Source: Gammaproteobacteria bacterium
Lineage (GTDB): Bacteria; Pseudomonadota; Gammaproteobacteria; Arenicellales; Poriferihabitantaceae
Direction of reading: 5' to 3'
DNA: 43,490 bases
NCBI GenBank assembly: GCA_030590945.1
Contig: JAUVBY010000007.1
Coordinates: 1-43,490, forward strand
This document shows, in pieces, positions 8,172-16,694 of this stretch. The notes under the pieces were generated by a model, which ran no database searches, had not been told where the DNA came from, and saw nothing but the letters and a program-made list of their open reading frames with translations. The stretch's first letter is position 1; every line of letters begins with the position of its first letter. The position numbers and the translations under genes are program-made.

Positions 8172-9455
8172 ATGACACAAACAAATGCGCAATTACAGGC
8201 ACGTAAAACAAAGATTATAGCCCGCGGTCAGGGCAATATTTATCCTGTGTATGTAGAACAGGCCAAAAATGCTGAGCTTTGGGATGTAGAAGGCAATCGT
8301 TTTATAGATTTTGGCACAGGCATAGCCGTATGTAATACCGGCCATAGCCACCCGAAAGTGGTAGCAGCGGTAAAAAAACAAGTCGAAAAATTTAGCCATA
8401 CCTGTGTAATGGTAAACCCTTACGAGGTTGCGGTAGAGCTGGCAGAAAAACTAACGCAGCTTGCACCCGGGAATAGCGACAAAAAGGCCATTTTTGTCTC
8501 AACAGGGGCAGAAGCGGTAGAGAACTGTGTGAAAATAGCACGTGCCCATACAGGTCGTCGCGGCGTGATCGCGTTTAACGGCGGGTTTCATGGCCGCACT
8601 AATATGACGATGGCGCTAACGGGAAAGATTACCCCGTATAAAAACTTATTTGGTCCGTTTCCCGGCGACATTTTTCATGCGCCATTTCCAATTGAACTGC
8701 ATGATATTTCAGTAAAGGACTCGTTGACTGCGCTGGATTATTTGTTCAAAGCAGATATTGCGCCTACCGACGTTGCTGCCATCCTGGTTGAGCCAGTACA
8801 GGGCGAGGGTGGTTTTTATCAAGCACCCGCAGAGTTTTTACAAGCCTTACGCACACTATGTGACACGCACGGTATCGTTCTAATTGCCGATGAAATTCAA
8901 ACCGGCTTTGGCCGCACGGGAAAAATGTTCAGTTTCGAGCATGCTGGCGTTGAAGCAGACTTGATGACGATGGCTAAAGGAATTGCTGGCGGATTTCCTA
9001 TTGCTGCAGTCGTGGGCAAAAGTGAAATAATGGATGCCCCCCTGCCGGGCGGTTTAGGCGGCACCTACGGTGGCTCACCTGTTGCGTGTGCGGCTGCGCT
9101 CGCGGTACTTGAAGTAATAAAAGAAGAAAGCCTTGTTGAGCGCGCCAGGCAAATTGGCACACTATTTAGCGAACGTTTATCGGCACTGCAAGCCAGGCAC
9201 CCGAGCCTTATCAGTGATGTAAGAAACCAGGGCGCAATGATTGCTATTGAATTAATGATAGATGGCGATGTTGAAAATGCTAACACGGAACTAACTCAGG
9301 CAATCATCGGTAAAGCGGCGGAGTACGGTTTGGTGTTATTAGCCTGTGGTTTTTACGGAAACGTTATTCGGTTTTTGCCAGCATTAACCATGCCTGATGA
9401 CATCGCTAACGAAGGTTTGGATAAATTTGAGCAATTGTTTGCTGATTTAGTTTAG
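8172..9455 (+). CDS. gabT: 4-aminobutyrate aminotransferase
   Basis: A class III PLP-dependent aminotransferase of 427 residues that transfers the amino group of GABA to 2-oxoglutarate, giving succinate semialdehyde and glutamate. Visible motifs are FGTGIAVCNTGHSHPKVV, FVSTGAEAVENCVKIAR (cofactor phosphate), LIADEIQTGFGRTG (the Asp that contacts the PLP ring nitrogen, about D240) and MAKGIAGGFP (Schiff-base Lys, about K269). I choose the ATG at 8172 over the in-frame GTG at 8160, because GTGAG then sits where a ribosome-binding site should be and the protein matches GabT length. The normal partner gabD upstream is broken, so succinate semialdehyde must be handled by another gene. Confidence 0.9.
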   Translation: MTQTNAQLQARKTKIIARGQGNIYPVYVEQAKNAELWDVEGNRFIDFGTGIAVCNTGHSHPKVVAAVKKQVEKFSHTCVMVNPYEVAVELAEKLTQLAPGNSDKKAIFVSTGAEAVENCVKIARAHTGRRGVIAFNGGFHGRTNMTMALTGKITPYKNLFGPFPGDIFHAPFPIELHDISVKDSLTALDYLFKADIAPTDVAAILVEPVQGEGGFYQAPAEFLQALRTLCDTHGIVLIADEIQTGFGRTGKMFSFEHAGVEADLMTMAKGIAGGFPIAAVVGKSEIMDAPLPGGLGGTYGGSPVACAAALAVLEVIKEESLVERARQIGTLFSERLSALQARHPSLISDVRNQGAMIAIELMIDGDVENANTELTQAIIGKAAEYGLVLLACGFYGNVIRFLPALTMPDDIANEGLDKFEQLFADLV

Positions 9456-9538
9456 GTAGCGAACAAACACCCTATACCCTGTACAACTGAGGAACTTTGG
9501 ATAATCAAGCGTTAGCCTTTTATTAAATTAATAATTAA

Positions 9539-9618
9539 TTAAGCTGCTTTGAGCATCGTTCCAGGCGGTATGCCTCCAACTCACTGAATGCGGGCATTCG
9601 TTGTTGTACCACAGGGCC
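9539..9618 (-). pseudogene. C-terminal scrap of an IS3-type transposase
   Basis: On the minus strand the bases read EALWYNNECPHS, then after a frameshift GGIPPGTMLKAA and a stop (TAA, 9539-9541). This matches the extreme C-terminus of IS3-family OrfB proteins (YNxxRPHxxLGGxTP...). Only ~26 codons survive, in two frames. No terminal inverted repeats or upstream transposase sequence could be found, so the element is long dead. Confidence 0.6.
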
Positions 9619-9624
9619 TCGAAT

Positions 9625-9653
9625 CAGGCTCGGCGTTAATATCGCCGAGCCTG
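9625..9653. other. Perfect 11-bp-stem hairpin between gabT and ahcY
   Basis: Arms CAGGCTCGGCG and CGCCGAGCCTG pair perfectly around a 7-base AT loop. Neither strand has a run of T after the stem, so it is not a standard intrinsic terminator. It lies 38 bases past the ahcY stop and could protect the 3' end of either convergent mRNA or be left over from the dead IS. Confidence 0.6.
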
Positions 9654-9690
9654 GTGCAAGAAATAAAGCGCCCGGGAAAGTAAACAGAGC

Positions 9691-11088
9691 CTAGTAACGA
9701 TAGTGCTCCGGCTTATAAGGACCTTCCACTGCAACGCTGATGTAGCTTGCCTGTTCTGCGCTCAGGGTTGTCAGGTTCGCACCGATACGGCCCAGGTGCA
9801 ATCTTGCTACTTCCTCATCAAGGTGCTTGGGCAAAATGTACACTTCGTTCTGGTATTCGTCCGGTTTGCCCCACAGCTCCATTTGTGCCAACACCTGGTT
9901 GGTGAAACTGTTGGACATCACGAAACTTGGGTGCCCCGTAGCACAACCCAAATTCACCAGGCGGCCTTCAGCCAGCAGTATAATTTTATTCCCGCTCGGC
10001 AGGGTGATGTGATCAACCTGTGGTTTGATGTTGTCCCACTCCAGCGCCTTCATACCGGCCACATCAATTTCATTGTCAAAGTGGCCAATGTTGCACACGA
10101 TGGCTTCGTGACGCATCTGTAGCATGTGGTCCTTTGTAATCACGTTAAAATTCCCGGTCGCAGTCACGAAAATATCTGCTTGCGAGCAGACATCATCCAT
10201 TTGTACCACACGAAAGCCTTCCATTGATGCCTGCAGGGCACAGATCGGGTCAATCTCGGTGACCCAGACTGTGGCACCCAACCCGCGCAAGGATTGCGCG
10301 CAACCTTTACCGACATCCCCGTAACCCAGCACCAGGCAAACCTTGCCCGCGATCATCACATCAGTGGCGCGCTTAATGCCATCGACCAGCGATTCACGGC
10401 AACCGTACAAATTGTCAAACTTAGATTTGGTAACCGAATCGTTGACATTGATGGCTGGAAAAGGCAATTCGCCCGCCGCCTGCATCTGATACAAACGATG
10501 TACGCCCGTTGTCGTCTCTTCAGTCACGCCCTGAATATTGGCCAGGCGCACGCTGTACCACTCAGGCTCATTCTTCAGGCGCGCTTTGATGGAATTAAAC
10601 AGGCAAACTTCTTCTTCGCTGCCGGGATTATCCAGAACGCTAATATCAGTTTGCGCCTCCGTACCCAAAACCAGTAACATGGTAGCATCCCCACCATCAT
10701 CCAGAATCATATTGGGGGTACCACCGTCATCCCATTCCATGATGCGATGCGTATAAGCCCAGTATTCATCCAGGGTTTCGCCTTTGACTGCAAAAACGGG
10801 GATACCCTGATCTGCAATGGCCGCGGCAGCCTGATCCTGTGTCGAATAGATATTGCACGAAGCCCAACGGACTTCAGCACCCAGCGCAACCAGGGTCTCG
10901 ATCAAGACCGCGGTTTGAATGGTCATGTGCAAAGAGCCGGCAATACGCGCGCCTTTTAGCGGCTTGCTATCGCCGTACTTTTTTTGTAAAGACGCCAGGC
11001 CGGGCATTTCTGTCATCGCGATCGAAATTTCTTTGTGGCCCCAGTCCGCCAGTGAAATATCCTGGATAATGTAGTTTTCAGTTGTCAT
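9691..11088 (-). CDS. ahcY: Adenosylhomocysteinase (SAH hydrolase)
   Basis: 465 residues. NAD-dependent hydrolysis of S-adenosylhomocysteine to adenosine and homocysteine, clearing the by-product of methylation. Visible landmarks are [19 protein letters not shown] (substrate and NAD contacts), the Rossmann motif [29 protein letters not shown], and the conserved terminal KPEHYRY, so the protein is complete. It lies 31 bases after metK on the same strand, forming a metK-ahcY operon in which synthesis of the methyl donor and disposal of its product are coupled. Confidence 0.97.
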   Translation of the reverse strand: MTTENYIIQDISLADWGHKEISIAMTEMPGLASLQKKYGDSKPLKGARIAGSLHMTIQTAVLIETLVALGAEVRWASCNIYSTQDQAAAAIADQGIPVFAVKGETLDEYWAYTHRIMEWDDGGTPNMILDDGGDATMLLVLGTEAQTDISVLDNPGSEEEVCLFNSIKARLKNEPEWYSVRLANIQGVTEETTTGVHRLYQMQAAGELPFPAINVNDSVTKSKFDNLYGCRESLVDGIKRATDVMIAGKVCLVLGYGDVGKGCAQSLRGLGATVWVTEIDPICALQASMEGFRVVQMDDVCSQADIFVTATGNFNVITKDHMLQMRHEAIVCNIGHFDNEIDVAGMKALEWDNIKPQVDHITLPSGNKIILLAEGRLVNLGCATGHPSFVMSNSFTNQVLAQMELWGKPDEYQNEVYILPKHLDEEVARLHLGRIGANLTTLSAEQASYISVAVEGPYKPEHYRY

Positions 11089-11119
11089 GGTAAGTAGTCG
11101 TTAAGTGTTCATCACAAAA

Positions 11120-12289
11120 TTAAAGAGATTTGGCAGCATCACGCAAGAGATCAGCCTTGTCGGTACGCTCCCAGGTGAATTCCAGTTCGGTACGGCCAAA
11201 GTGGCCATAAGCAGCAGTATTACGATAAATCGGACGCAATAAATCCAGCATCTGGACGATGCCCTTGGGGCGCAGATCAAAATGTTCGGTAATCAACGCC
11301 TCGATCTTGTCATCATCGATGGTCCCGCTTCCATAGGTATCCACCATGATAGATACAGGCTCCGCCACGCCGATGGCATAGGCAATCTGTACCTGGCACT
11401 GGCTCGCCAGACCTGCAGCGACAATATTTTTGGCGACATACCGGGTAGCATACGCCGCCGAACGATCGACCTTTGATGGATCTTTGCCGGAAAACGCACC
11501 CCCCCCGTGTGGAGCCGCACCACCGTAGGTATCCACGATAATCTTTCGACCGGTTAAACCACAATCACCTACCGGCCCGCCAATCACAAAGCGCCCTGTG
11601 GGGTTCACCAGAAAACGGGTTTTATCGGAAATCATATTACCCGGCAGTACCGGTTTGATAATTTCTTCGATCACCGCTTCTTCAAGCATTTTGTGATCCA
11701 CTTCTTCGCTATGCTGGGTAGATAACACCACGGTTTCAATACCCACCGGCTGGCCATCTTCGTAACGAACCGATACCTGTGATTTCGCATCCGGTCGCAA
11801 CCAGGTCAAGGCCCCGGATTTACGTACGTCGGCCTGTTTTTTGACCAGGCGATGCGCGTAATCAATCGCAAAAGGCATCAGGGTGTCTGTTTCATCACAG
11901 GCATAACCAAACATCAGGCCCTGGTCTCCGGCGCCCTGGTTCAAATCCAGGCCTTCTCCCTCGTTCACCCCCTGCGCGATATCCACAGATTGCTTGTCCA
12001 GCGCTACCAGTACCGCGCAGCTTTTGTAATCAAAGCCCATATCACTATGGTTATAACCGATGTCTTTGATCGTGCTTCGCACCACATCCTGATAGTCAAT
12101 GTTTGCGTCAGAGGTGATCTCGCCGGCGATCACCGCCATGCCGGTGGTCACCATAGTTTCGCAGGCAACGCGCGACGCAGGGTCTTGTGCCAGCAAGGCA
12201 TCGAGCACCGCATCAGAAATTTGATCGGCTACTTTATCCGGGTGTCCTTCAGATACTGATTCTGAGGTAAATAAGAAATTTCTGGCCAT
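11120..12289 (-). CDS. metK: S-adenosylmethionine synthetase
   Basis: 389 residues; makes S-adenosylmethionine from methionine and ATP. It shows [23 protein letters not shown] (ATP and metal site), [16 protein letters not shown], and the active-site loop region [25 protein letters not shown]. The length is usual for the family. The ATG is preceded by AGGAG at a 6-base spacing. A near-perfect palindrome about 70 bases upstream (12360-12381) is the likely operator for the metK-ahcY operon. Confidence 0.97.
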   Translation of the reverse strand: MARNFLFTSESVSEGHPDKVADQISDAVLDALLAQDPASRVACETMVTTGMAVIAGEITSDANIDYQDVVRSTIKDIGYNHSDMGFDYKSCAVLVALDKQSVDIAQGVNEGEGLDLNQGAGDQGLMFGYACDETDTLMPFAIDYAHRLVKKQADVRKSGALTWLRPDAKSQVSVRYEDGQPVGIETVVLSTQHSEEVDHKMLEEAVIEEIIKPVLPGNMISDKTRFLVNPTGRFVIGGPVGDCGLTGRKIIVDTYGGAAPHGGGAFSGKDPSKVDRSAAYATRYVAKNIVAAGLASQCQVQIAYAIGVAEPVSIMVDTYGSGTIDDDKIEALITEHFDLRPKGIVQMLDLLRPIYRNTAAYGHFGRTELEFTWERTDKADLLRDAAKSL

Positions 12290-12359
12290 GATGGCTCCTG
12301 AATGAATCGTCTAATTAAAATGGTATCTGTGATTACCTGTCGAAGCCTCAACATATAAT

Positions 12360-12381
12360 CACATAAAGAAGTCTTTATATG
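12360..12381 (-). promoter_or_regulatory. Palindromic operator, probable SahR-type, upstream of metK-ahcY
   Basis: Arms CACATAAAGA and TCTTTATATG are separated by AG; 9 of 10 positions are complementary. A second, wider inverted pair (AACATATAA at 12350, TTATATGTT at 12375) frames the right arm. It lies about 70 bases before metK. ArsR-type SahR regulators are known to control SAM-cycle genes from AT-rich palindromes near metK/ahcY in Proteobacteria. The structure is seen directly; the assignment to SahR is inference from position. Confidence 0.55.
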
Positions 12382-12482
12382 TTTTGGATGATACCACAAA
12401 GTACCCAAAATTGCATTGGAAATGCTTATCCACTTGTCGACTTTAGAGGCTAAAATCTGCGAAGTGCCAGCTACAAACTAAT

Positions 12483-12553
12483 TTCACGGACACAAAGACC
12501 GCAGAGGACACGTAGAAAAGCAATATTTATTTGTGCTGCGATCTCTGTTTTTA
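12483..12553. repeat. Degenerate member of the ACACAGAG dispersed repeat
   Basis: ACGGACACAAAGACCGCAGA on the left and ATCTCTGTTTTT on the right form an imperfect, partly decayed version of the intergenic repeats at 13469 and 39411. It lies in the gap between divergent metK and the DMT transporter gene. Confidence 0.4.
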
Positions 12554-12570
12554 ACTTATACAATCAGAAA

Positions 12571-13470
12571 ATGAACGACCAGAAACAATCCATGATAAAA
12601 GGCGTCTTCTCAGGTTATATGATGATGTTGCTGACTGCCGTCATCTGGGGTTTTGCTTTTGTGGCGCAAAAAAGCTCGATGGACTATATGGGGCCGTTTA
12701 CATTCAATACAGCACGTTTTGTGTTGGGTGCCACGTGCCTGCTGGTGCTGCTGCCAATGTTTAAACCCAGGCACGGTGCGTTGGGAAAATCAGGCTGGTT
12801 TAGCGCGACCGGGATGGGTGTATTATTGTTTCTGGGCTCCATCACCCAGCAGATCGGCCTGGTCAGCACTACCGCGGGTAAAGGCGCGTTCATTACCGGA
12901 CTGTATATCGTTTTCGTGCCACTGATACTCGCCCTGTTTGGCCAGGCTTTATCGCGGCTGGTCTGGATTGCGGTGGCACTGGGTTTGAGCGGCTTATATC
13001 TGCTCAGCATGCAGGGCGCGACAATGAAACCGGTCACGGGTGATATGTGGGTACTGGCGTCAGCGGTCTTTTTTGCGCTGCATATCGTTGTCATTGGCCG
13101 TGCCTCACTGGAACACGATGCGCTGCGTCTTTCAATTGTTCAATTTTATGTCTGTGCTCTGCTGAGCATGGTCGGCATGCTGATTTGGGAAACGCCCAGC
13201 CTGCAAGCCATTTCGGACGGTAGCATTGAAATTTTATATGCCGGAGTGTTATCGGTTGGCATCGCCTATACCCTGCAGGTTTTTGCGCAGATACGCATTC
13301 CACCACACGCAGCAGCACTGGTTTTGTCGCTGGAAACTGTATTTGGCGCCATTGGCGGCGTGTGGTTGCTGGGCGAGGAAATGACCACGCGTATGCTGAT
13401 TGGCGCGGGGCTGATGATGGCCGCGATTATCGTGGCGCAGTTCAAGCGTTCTGTAGACAGTGATGTTTAA
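12571..13470 (+). CDS. DMT superfamily (EamA) transporter
   Basis: 299 residues with about ten hydrophobic helices arranged as two EamA repeats. AVIWGFAFVAQKSSMDYMGPFTFNTARF is the typical first-repeat entry; ALHIVVIGRASLEHDALRLSIVQF begins the second, and EPVFGA-like SLETVFGAIGGVWLLGEEMT is the family's late motif. Members export amino acids, metabolites or drugs from the cytoplasm; the substrate is unknown. It stands alone, divergent from metK and convergent with the rnm end of the mla operon. Confidence 0.85.
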   Translation: MNDQKQSMIKGVFSGYMMMLLTAVIWGFAFVAQKSSMDYMGPFTFNTARFVLGATCLLVLLPMFKPRHGALGKSGWFSATGMGVLLFLGSITQQIGLVSTTAGKGAFITGLYIVFVPLILALFGQALSRLVWIAVALGLSGLYLLSMQGATMKPVTGDMWVLASAVFFALHIVVIGRASLEHDALRLSIVQFYVCALLSMVGMLIWETPSLQAISDGSIEILYAGVLSVGIAYTLQVFAQIRIPPHAAALVLSLETVFGAIGGVWLLGEEMTTRMLIGAGLMMAAIIVAQFKRSVDSDV

Positions 13471-13522
13471 CACAGAGAGCAAAGAGATTATTTTTCTCTG
13501 TGTACTCTATGATATCTGTGTT
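13469..13522. repeat. ACACAGAG-type palindromic intergenic repeat
   Basis: AACACAGAGAGCAAAGAGA on the left and TTTCTCTGTG...ATATCTGTGTT on the right pair imperfectly. It starts within the stop codon of the DMT gene and could end transcripts from both convergent genes. It is the same family as 39411-39471. Confidence 0.65.
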
Positions 13523-13560
13523 CAAATTAAGATTTTAGGGCACTCAATACCACGCCTCAG

Positions 13561-14409
13561 CTAGGATATTTTTAACCCGGCCTCCCAGATCGGCGTGCAG
13601 CGATAATGCATCGGCGGCAATCGACCCAGCTGAACCCAGGGTTTGTCCGGGCCATGATAATCAGATCCCTGCGAAGCGGGAAATCCGAAATCCAGGGCGT
13701 GTTGCGCCATGGTCTGGTTTTCATCCTTGCTGTGGCAACCGGACACCACCTCAATACCATCTGCACCCAGCGTCTTTAGTTCTTTAAACAGGCTACGCAG
13801 CTTCGTGCGGCTTAAATTGTAGCGTGCGGGATGAGCCAGAACGGCTACGCCGCTGGATTGATGAATAAGATTTATGCCGGCCTCCAGGCTCATCCACTCG
13901 CCGCGTACATGACCCGGCTTTCCTTTAACCAAAAAGCGTTTGAACACCTGGCGGAAATCTTTGGCATGCCCCTGTTCTACCAGGTGACGCGCAAAATGCG
14001 AGCGGCCGATCAGGTCCGTTCTGGCCATCTTGCGGGCGCCATCCAGCGCATTTTCAACACCAATATCTTCCAGCTTTCGGGCAATTTCTTTGGCACGCCA
14101 GCGCCGAAAATCAAGCACCTTTTGCAGCGCAATAGTCAGATCAGAGTTGCTTGTATCGATATTCAGCCCAAGCAAATGCAAGGTGCGCCCGGACCACATG
14201 ACGGACAACTCGATTCCGGGAATAAGCTTGATATCGTTTTTGTCCGCAGCGAGCTGCGCTTCTGCAATGCCCGCAACACAATCATGATCGGTTAAAGCCA
14301 GCGCCGTGACACCCGCCTTCGAGGCCTGCAATACCAGATCTGCAGGAGATAAAGTGCCATCAGAAGCAGTCGAATGCGTATGTAAATCAATCACGGTGAG
14401 ACTCGACAA
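13561..14409 (-). CDS. rnm: PHP-domain phosphoesterase, RNase AM / 3',5'-nucleotide phosphatase type
   Basis: 282 residues. The PHP start IDLHTHSTASDGTLSP and LALTDHD supply the clustered metal-binding His/Asp. LIPGIELSVMWSGRTLHLLGL, GVAVLAHPARY and GSDYHGP complete the trinuclear site. It matches the E. coli YciV (Rnm) family, which trims 5' ends of RNA and hydrolyses 3',5'-bisphosphate nucleotides. The start is probably TTG at 14409: AAGGTG overlaps the stop of mlaB and lies 5 bases before it. It is the last gene of the mla operon. Confidence 0.85.
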   Translation of the reverse strand: MSSLTVIDLHTHSTASDGTLSPADLVLQASKAGVTALALTDHDCVAGIAEAQLAADKNDIKLIPGIELSVMWSGRTLHLLGLNIDTSNSDLTIALQKVLDFRRWRAKEIARKLEDIGVENALDGARKMARTDLIGRSHFARHLVEQGHAKDFRQVFKRFLVKGKPGHVRGEWMSLEAGINLIHQSSGVAVLAHPARYNLSRTKLRSLFKELKTLGADGIEVVSGCHSKDENQTMAQHALDFGFPASQGSDYHGPDKPWVQLGRLPPMHYRCTPIWEAGLKIS

Positions 14410-14416
14410 CTACACC

Positions 14417-14722
14417 TTAAACGCGCAATTCGAAAACAGACTTTAGGCGCATTATGTTGATGAGTTGCAGCACCTGTACGCTGGCACCGCGCAATTTTAT
14501 TTTCTGATCTGTCGCCAGATTACGATTGCCCCAATGAATCAGGAATGCCAGGCCGGCACTGTCAACCCTGGTGGCAGCACTCAAATCAAGCTCCATTTCG
14601 GATGAAGCTGATTCAGGTACCGCTTCGAGCAACGCCGGTACGCTCTGAAAATCGATGACGCCAAAGAACGCCAGACCCGTTTCAGTCTTCTCCACACGAG
14701 ATAATGATGACGCTTTAGACAT
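14417..14722 (-). CDS. mlaB: MlaB-type STAS domain protein
   Basis: 101 residues, one STAS domain. LDLSAATRVDSAGLAFLIHW is the conserved DSAGL helix cap that docks on the ATPase in the MlaFEDB complex. MlaB is the small cytoplasmic subunit that stabilises and regulates MlaF. It starts 4 bases after the mlaC stop. Confidence 0.85.
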   Translation of the reverse strand: MSKASSLSRVEKTETGLAFFGVIDFQSVPALLEAVPESASSEMELDLSAATRVDSAGLAFLIHWGNRNLATDQKIKLRGASVQVLQLINIMRLKSVFELRV

Positions 14723-14726
14723 GACC

Positions 14727-15341
14727 TTAACCGCTGGTTTTAGCGTTGATCGAATCGATCAGGGAATCGATGCCTTTAGCCGCAATGATCTGGCCGTAGG
14801 AGCTGCGGTACGTAGTGACCAACGATATCCCGGCAGCAGAAATATTATAGATACGCCACGCACCATCATGATCCAGAAACATGGAAAACGACAGAGGAAT
14901 CGGCTCAGAACCATCGCCCAGATTACCGTTCGCATTTACCACTGCACGCTTGTTGCTCGCGCCTTTATAGATTGGCGCATCAAGCTCAAGCGCCTCTCGA
15001 CCGGTATACTTAAACATGGTGGTTGAATAGGTTCGCACCATTAGCCTTTTAAAAGCCTCGGTAAACCGCAGCTTCTGATCATCGTCAACGCGGCGCCAGT
15101 TTTTACCCAGAACCAGCTGCGCCATTTTGGCGAAATCCCAGTTGTCGTCTATCGCGCGTTCCGCAAAATCATATAGCTTATTCTTATCCGCCTCAAACTC
15201 AGCCCGGCGATTGGTAAATTCCATAATCAGCTCATCGAGCGAGGCTTGCAAGGCCTGCTGTGGATCACTTTGCGCCAGCGCAAAAGGTGATATAAATACG
15301 CACAGCGCCAATACTAGTGTTCGAAATAATGTAATTTTCAT
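14727..15341 (-). CDS. mlaC: Periplasmic phospholipid carrier MlaC
   Basis: 204 residues from the ATG at 15341. An open frame continues upstream to 15437 but overlaps mlaD; MKITLFRTLVLALCVFISPFALAQ is a clear signal peptide and fixes the start. The mature part has the MlaC/Ttg2D fold with FTEAFKRLMVRTYSTTMFKYTG and WRIYNISAAGISLVTTYRSSYG. It ferries phospholipids between the outer-membrane MlaA complex and the inner-membrane MlaFEDB complex; mlaA itself is not in the window. Confidence 0.9.
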   Translation of the reverse strand: MKITLFRTLVLALCVFISPFALAQSDPQQALQASLDELIMEFTNRRAEFEADKNKLYDFAERAIDDNWDFAKMAQLVLGKNWRRVDDDQKLRFTEAFKRLMVRTYSTTMFKYTGREALELDAPIYKGASNKRAVVNANGNLGDGSEPIPLSFSMFLDHDGAWRIYNISAAGISLVTTYRSSYGQIIAAKGIDSLIDSINAKTSG

Positions 15342-15393
15342 AGTCCGATATCTGGATCTCGTTAAATTAGTGCGATTGCCGGCCAGGCTTAGC

Positions 15394-15858
15394 TTACTCT
15401 GAATCACTTTCCGGGCCGCTGAACATAAACCGGCCAATCAGGTTCTCAAGCTGTATGGTCGATTGGGTCAATTCAATTTCATCACCATCAGCCAGGTACT
15501 CGAAATCGCCCCCGGGTAACAGCCCGACAAACTGGGCACCGAGCAGACCGGAGGTTAATATAGCCGCAGAAGTATCGATCGGTAGTTCACTGTAGGTAGC
15601 TTCAATGGTCATGGTAACACGGGCACTGTATAACTCGGTATCCAGTTCTATCGCGGTCACGCGCCCGATACGCACGCCACCAATTGACACTGGCGCCCTC
15701 ACATTGAGCCCACCAATATTCTCAAAATTTGCCGTTAAATCGTAGGAATCGGTGTTTCCGAATGTGGCGTTGCCCACCTGTATCGCCAGCACGGCCAACG
15801 CGGCCAGGCCAAGCAACACAAACAATCCGACAATAAATTCCAGAGCTTTTGAAAACAT
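15394..15858 (-). CDS. mlaD: MlaD, MCE-domain lipid-binding subunit
   Basis: 154 residues. One N-terminal membrane helix (FIVGLFVLLGLAALAVLAIQ) anchors a periplasmic MCE domain (FENIGGLNVRAPVSIGGVRIGRV, LTSGLLGAQFVGLLPGGD). MCE subunits form a hexameric ring over the permease through which lipid passes. It sits in standard order between mlaE and mlaC. Confidence 0.92.
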   Translation of the reverse strand: MFSKALEFIVGLFVLLGLAALAVLAIQVGNATFGNTDSYDLTANFENIGGLNVRAPVSIGGVRIGRVTAIELDTELYSARVTMTIEATYSELPIDTSAAILTSGLLGAQFVGLLPGGDFEYLADGDEIELTQSTIQLENLIGRFMFSGPESDSE

Positions 15859-15908
15859 AGTGTTCTACCTTAAATTAACATTCGAGTGACTGCATTAGAC
15901 TTCATTCG

Positions 15909-16694
15909 CTAAGCAGGGCCGGCAAACATGAGTGAAGTCAGCAAATAATCCAATGCCAGAATGCACAATGAAGAATTCACTACGGTGCGCGTCGTGGCCC
16001 GGCTCACGCCCTCTGAAGTTGGCTTTGCATAATAACCCTCAAACAGAGCGATACCAGTCACTACGACCCCAAAAATAGCGCTTTTTACTACGCCATTTAG
16101 AATATCTTCGCCAAAATCGACCCCGGCCTCCATCGTAGACCAGAAGATGCCGTGATCAATTCCAAATTGCCCCACTCCAACCAGCCAACTACCATAAATC
16201 CCCACGACGCTAAACATTGCTGCCAATAAGGGCATAGAAATTATACCCGCCCAGAAACGGGGCCCGATCACGCGCTCGTACGGATTAACTGCCATCATTT
16301 CCATCGCCGCCAATTGTTCGGTAGCCCGCATCAAGCCAATTTCTGCGGTCAACGCGGAACCGGCACGCCCGGCAAACAGCAAGGCGGTCACCACCGGACC
16401 CAATTCCCGGGACAGCGTCAACGCCACCCCCAGGCCGAGTGCGGATTCCGCTTTATACGCGGACAATTGAATATACCCCTGCAGGCCCAGCACCATACCG
16501 ACAAAAAAACCGGCGATCACGATGATCACCATCGACAGCACACCCACCGAGTACAGTTGCTGAATAATTAGTCGAGGGCGGCGCAATACCGCCAGCATAC
16601 CGAGAAAACTCGGCAGCAGAAACCCGGCACCCTTACCCGCCCAACGCACCATACCGACGGTGCGAGCGCCCAGTTCACCTATTGTTCTAATCAT
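15909..16694 (-). CDS. mlaE: MlaE, permease of the phospholipid ABC transporter
   Basis: 261 residues from the ATG at 16694 (MIRTIGELGARTVG). An open frame runs further upstream inside mlaF, but the conserved sequence starts here and gives the usual size. Five or six helices with the MlaE signature ELGPVVTALLFAGRAGSALTAEIGLMRATEQLAAMEMM. The start overlaps the mlaF stop by 8 bases, indicating coupled translation. Confidence 0.93.
   Translation of the reverse strand: MIRTIGELGARTVGMVRWAGKGAGFLLPSFLGMLAVLRRPRLIIQQLYSVGVLSMVIIVIAGFFVGMVLGLQGYIQLSAYKAESALGLGVALTLSRELGPVVTALLFAGRAGSALTAEIGLMRATEQLAAMEMMAVNPYERVIGPRFWAGIISMPLLAAMFSVVGIYGSWLVGVGQFGIDHGIFWSTMEAGVDFGEDILNGVVKSAIFGVVVTGIALFEGYYAKPTSEGVSRATTRTVVNSSLCILALDYLLTSLMFAGPA

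Noticed and set aside
9625-9653. Intrinsic terminator for gabT or ahcY
   Set aside because: The stem is strong, but no T run follows on either strand, so I list it only as a hairpin.
11089-11119. SAH riboswitch before ahcY
   Set aside because: The metK-ahcY gap is only 31 bases, too short for the aptamer, and no SAH-riboswitch core motif is visible before metK either.
15342-15437. N-terminal extension of MlaC
   Set aside because: The extension overlaps mlaD and lies before a clear signal peptide start at 15341.
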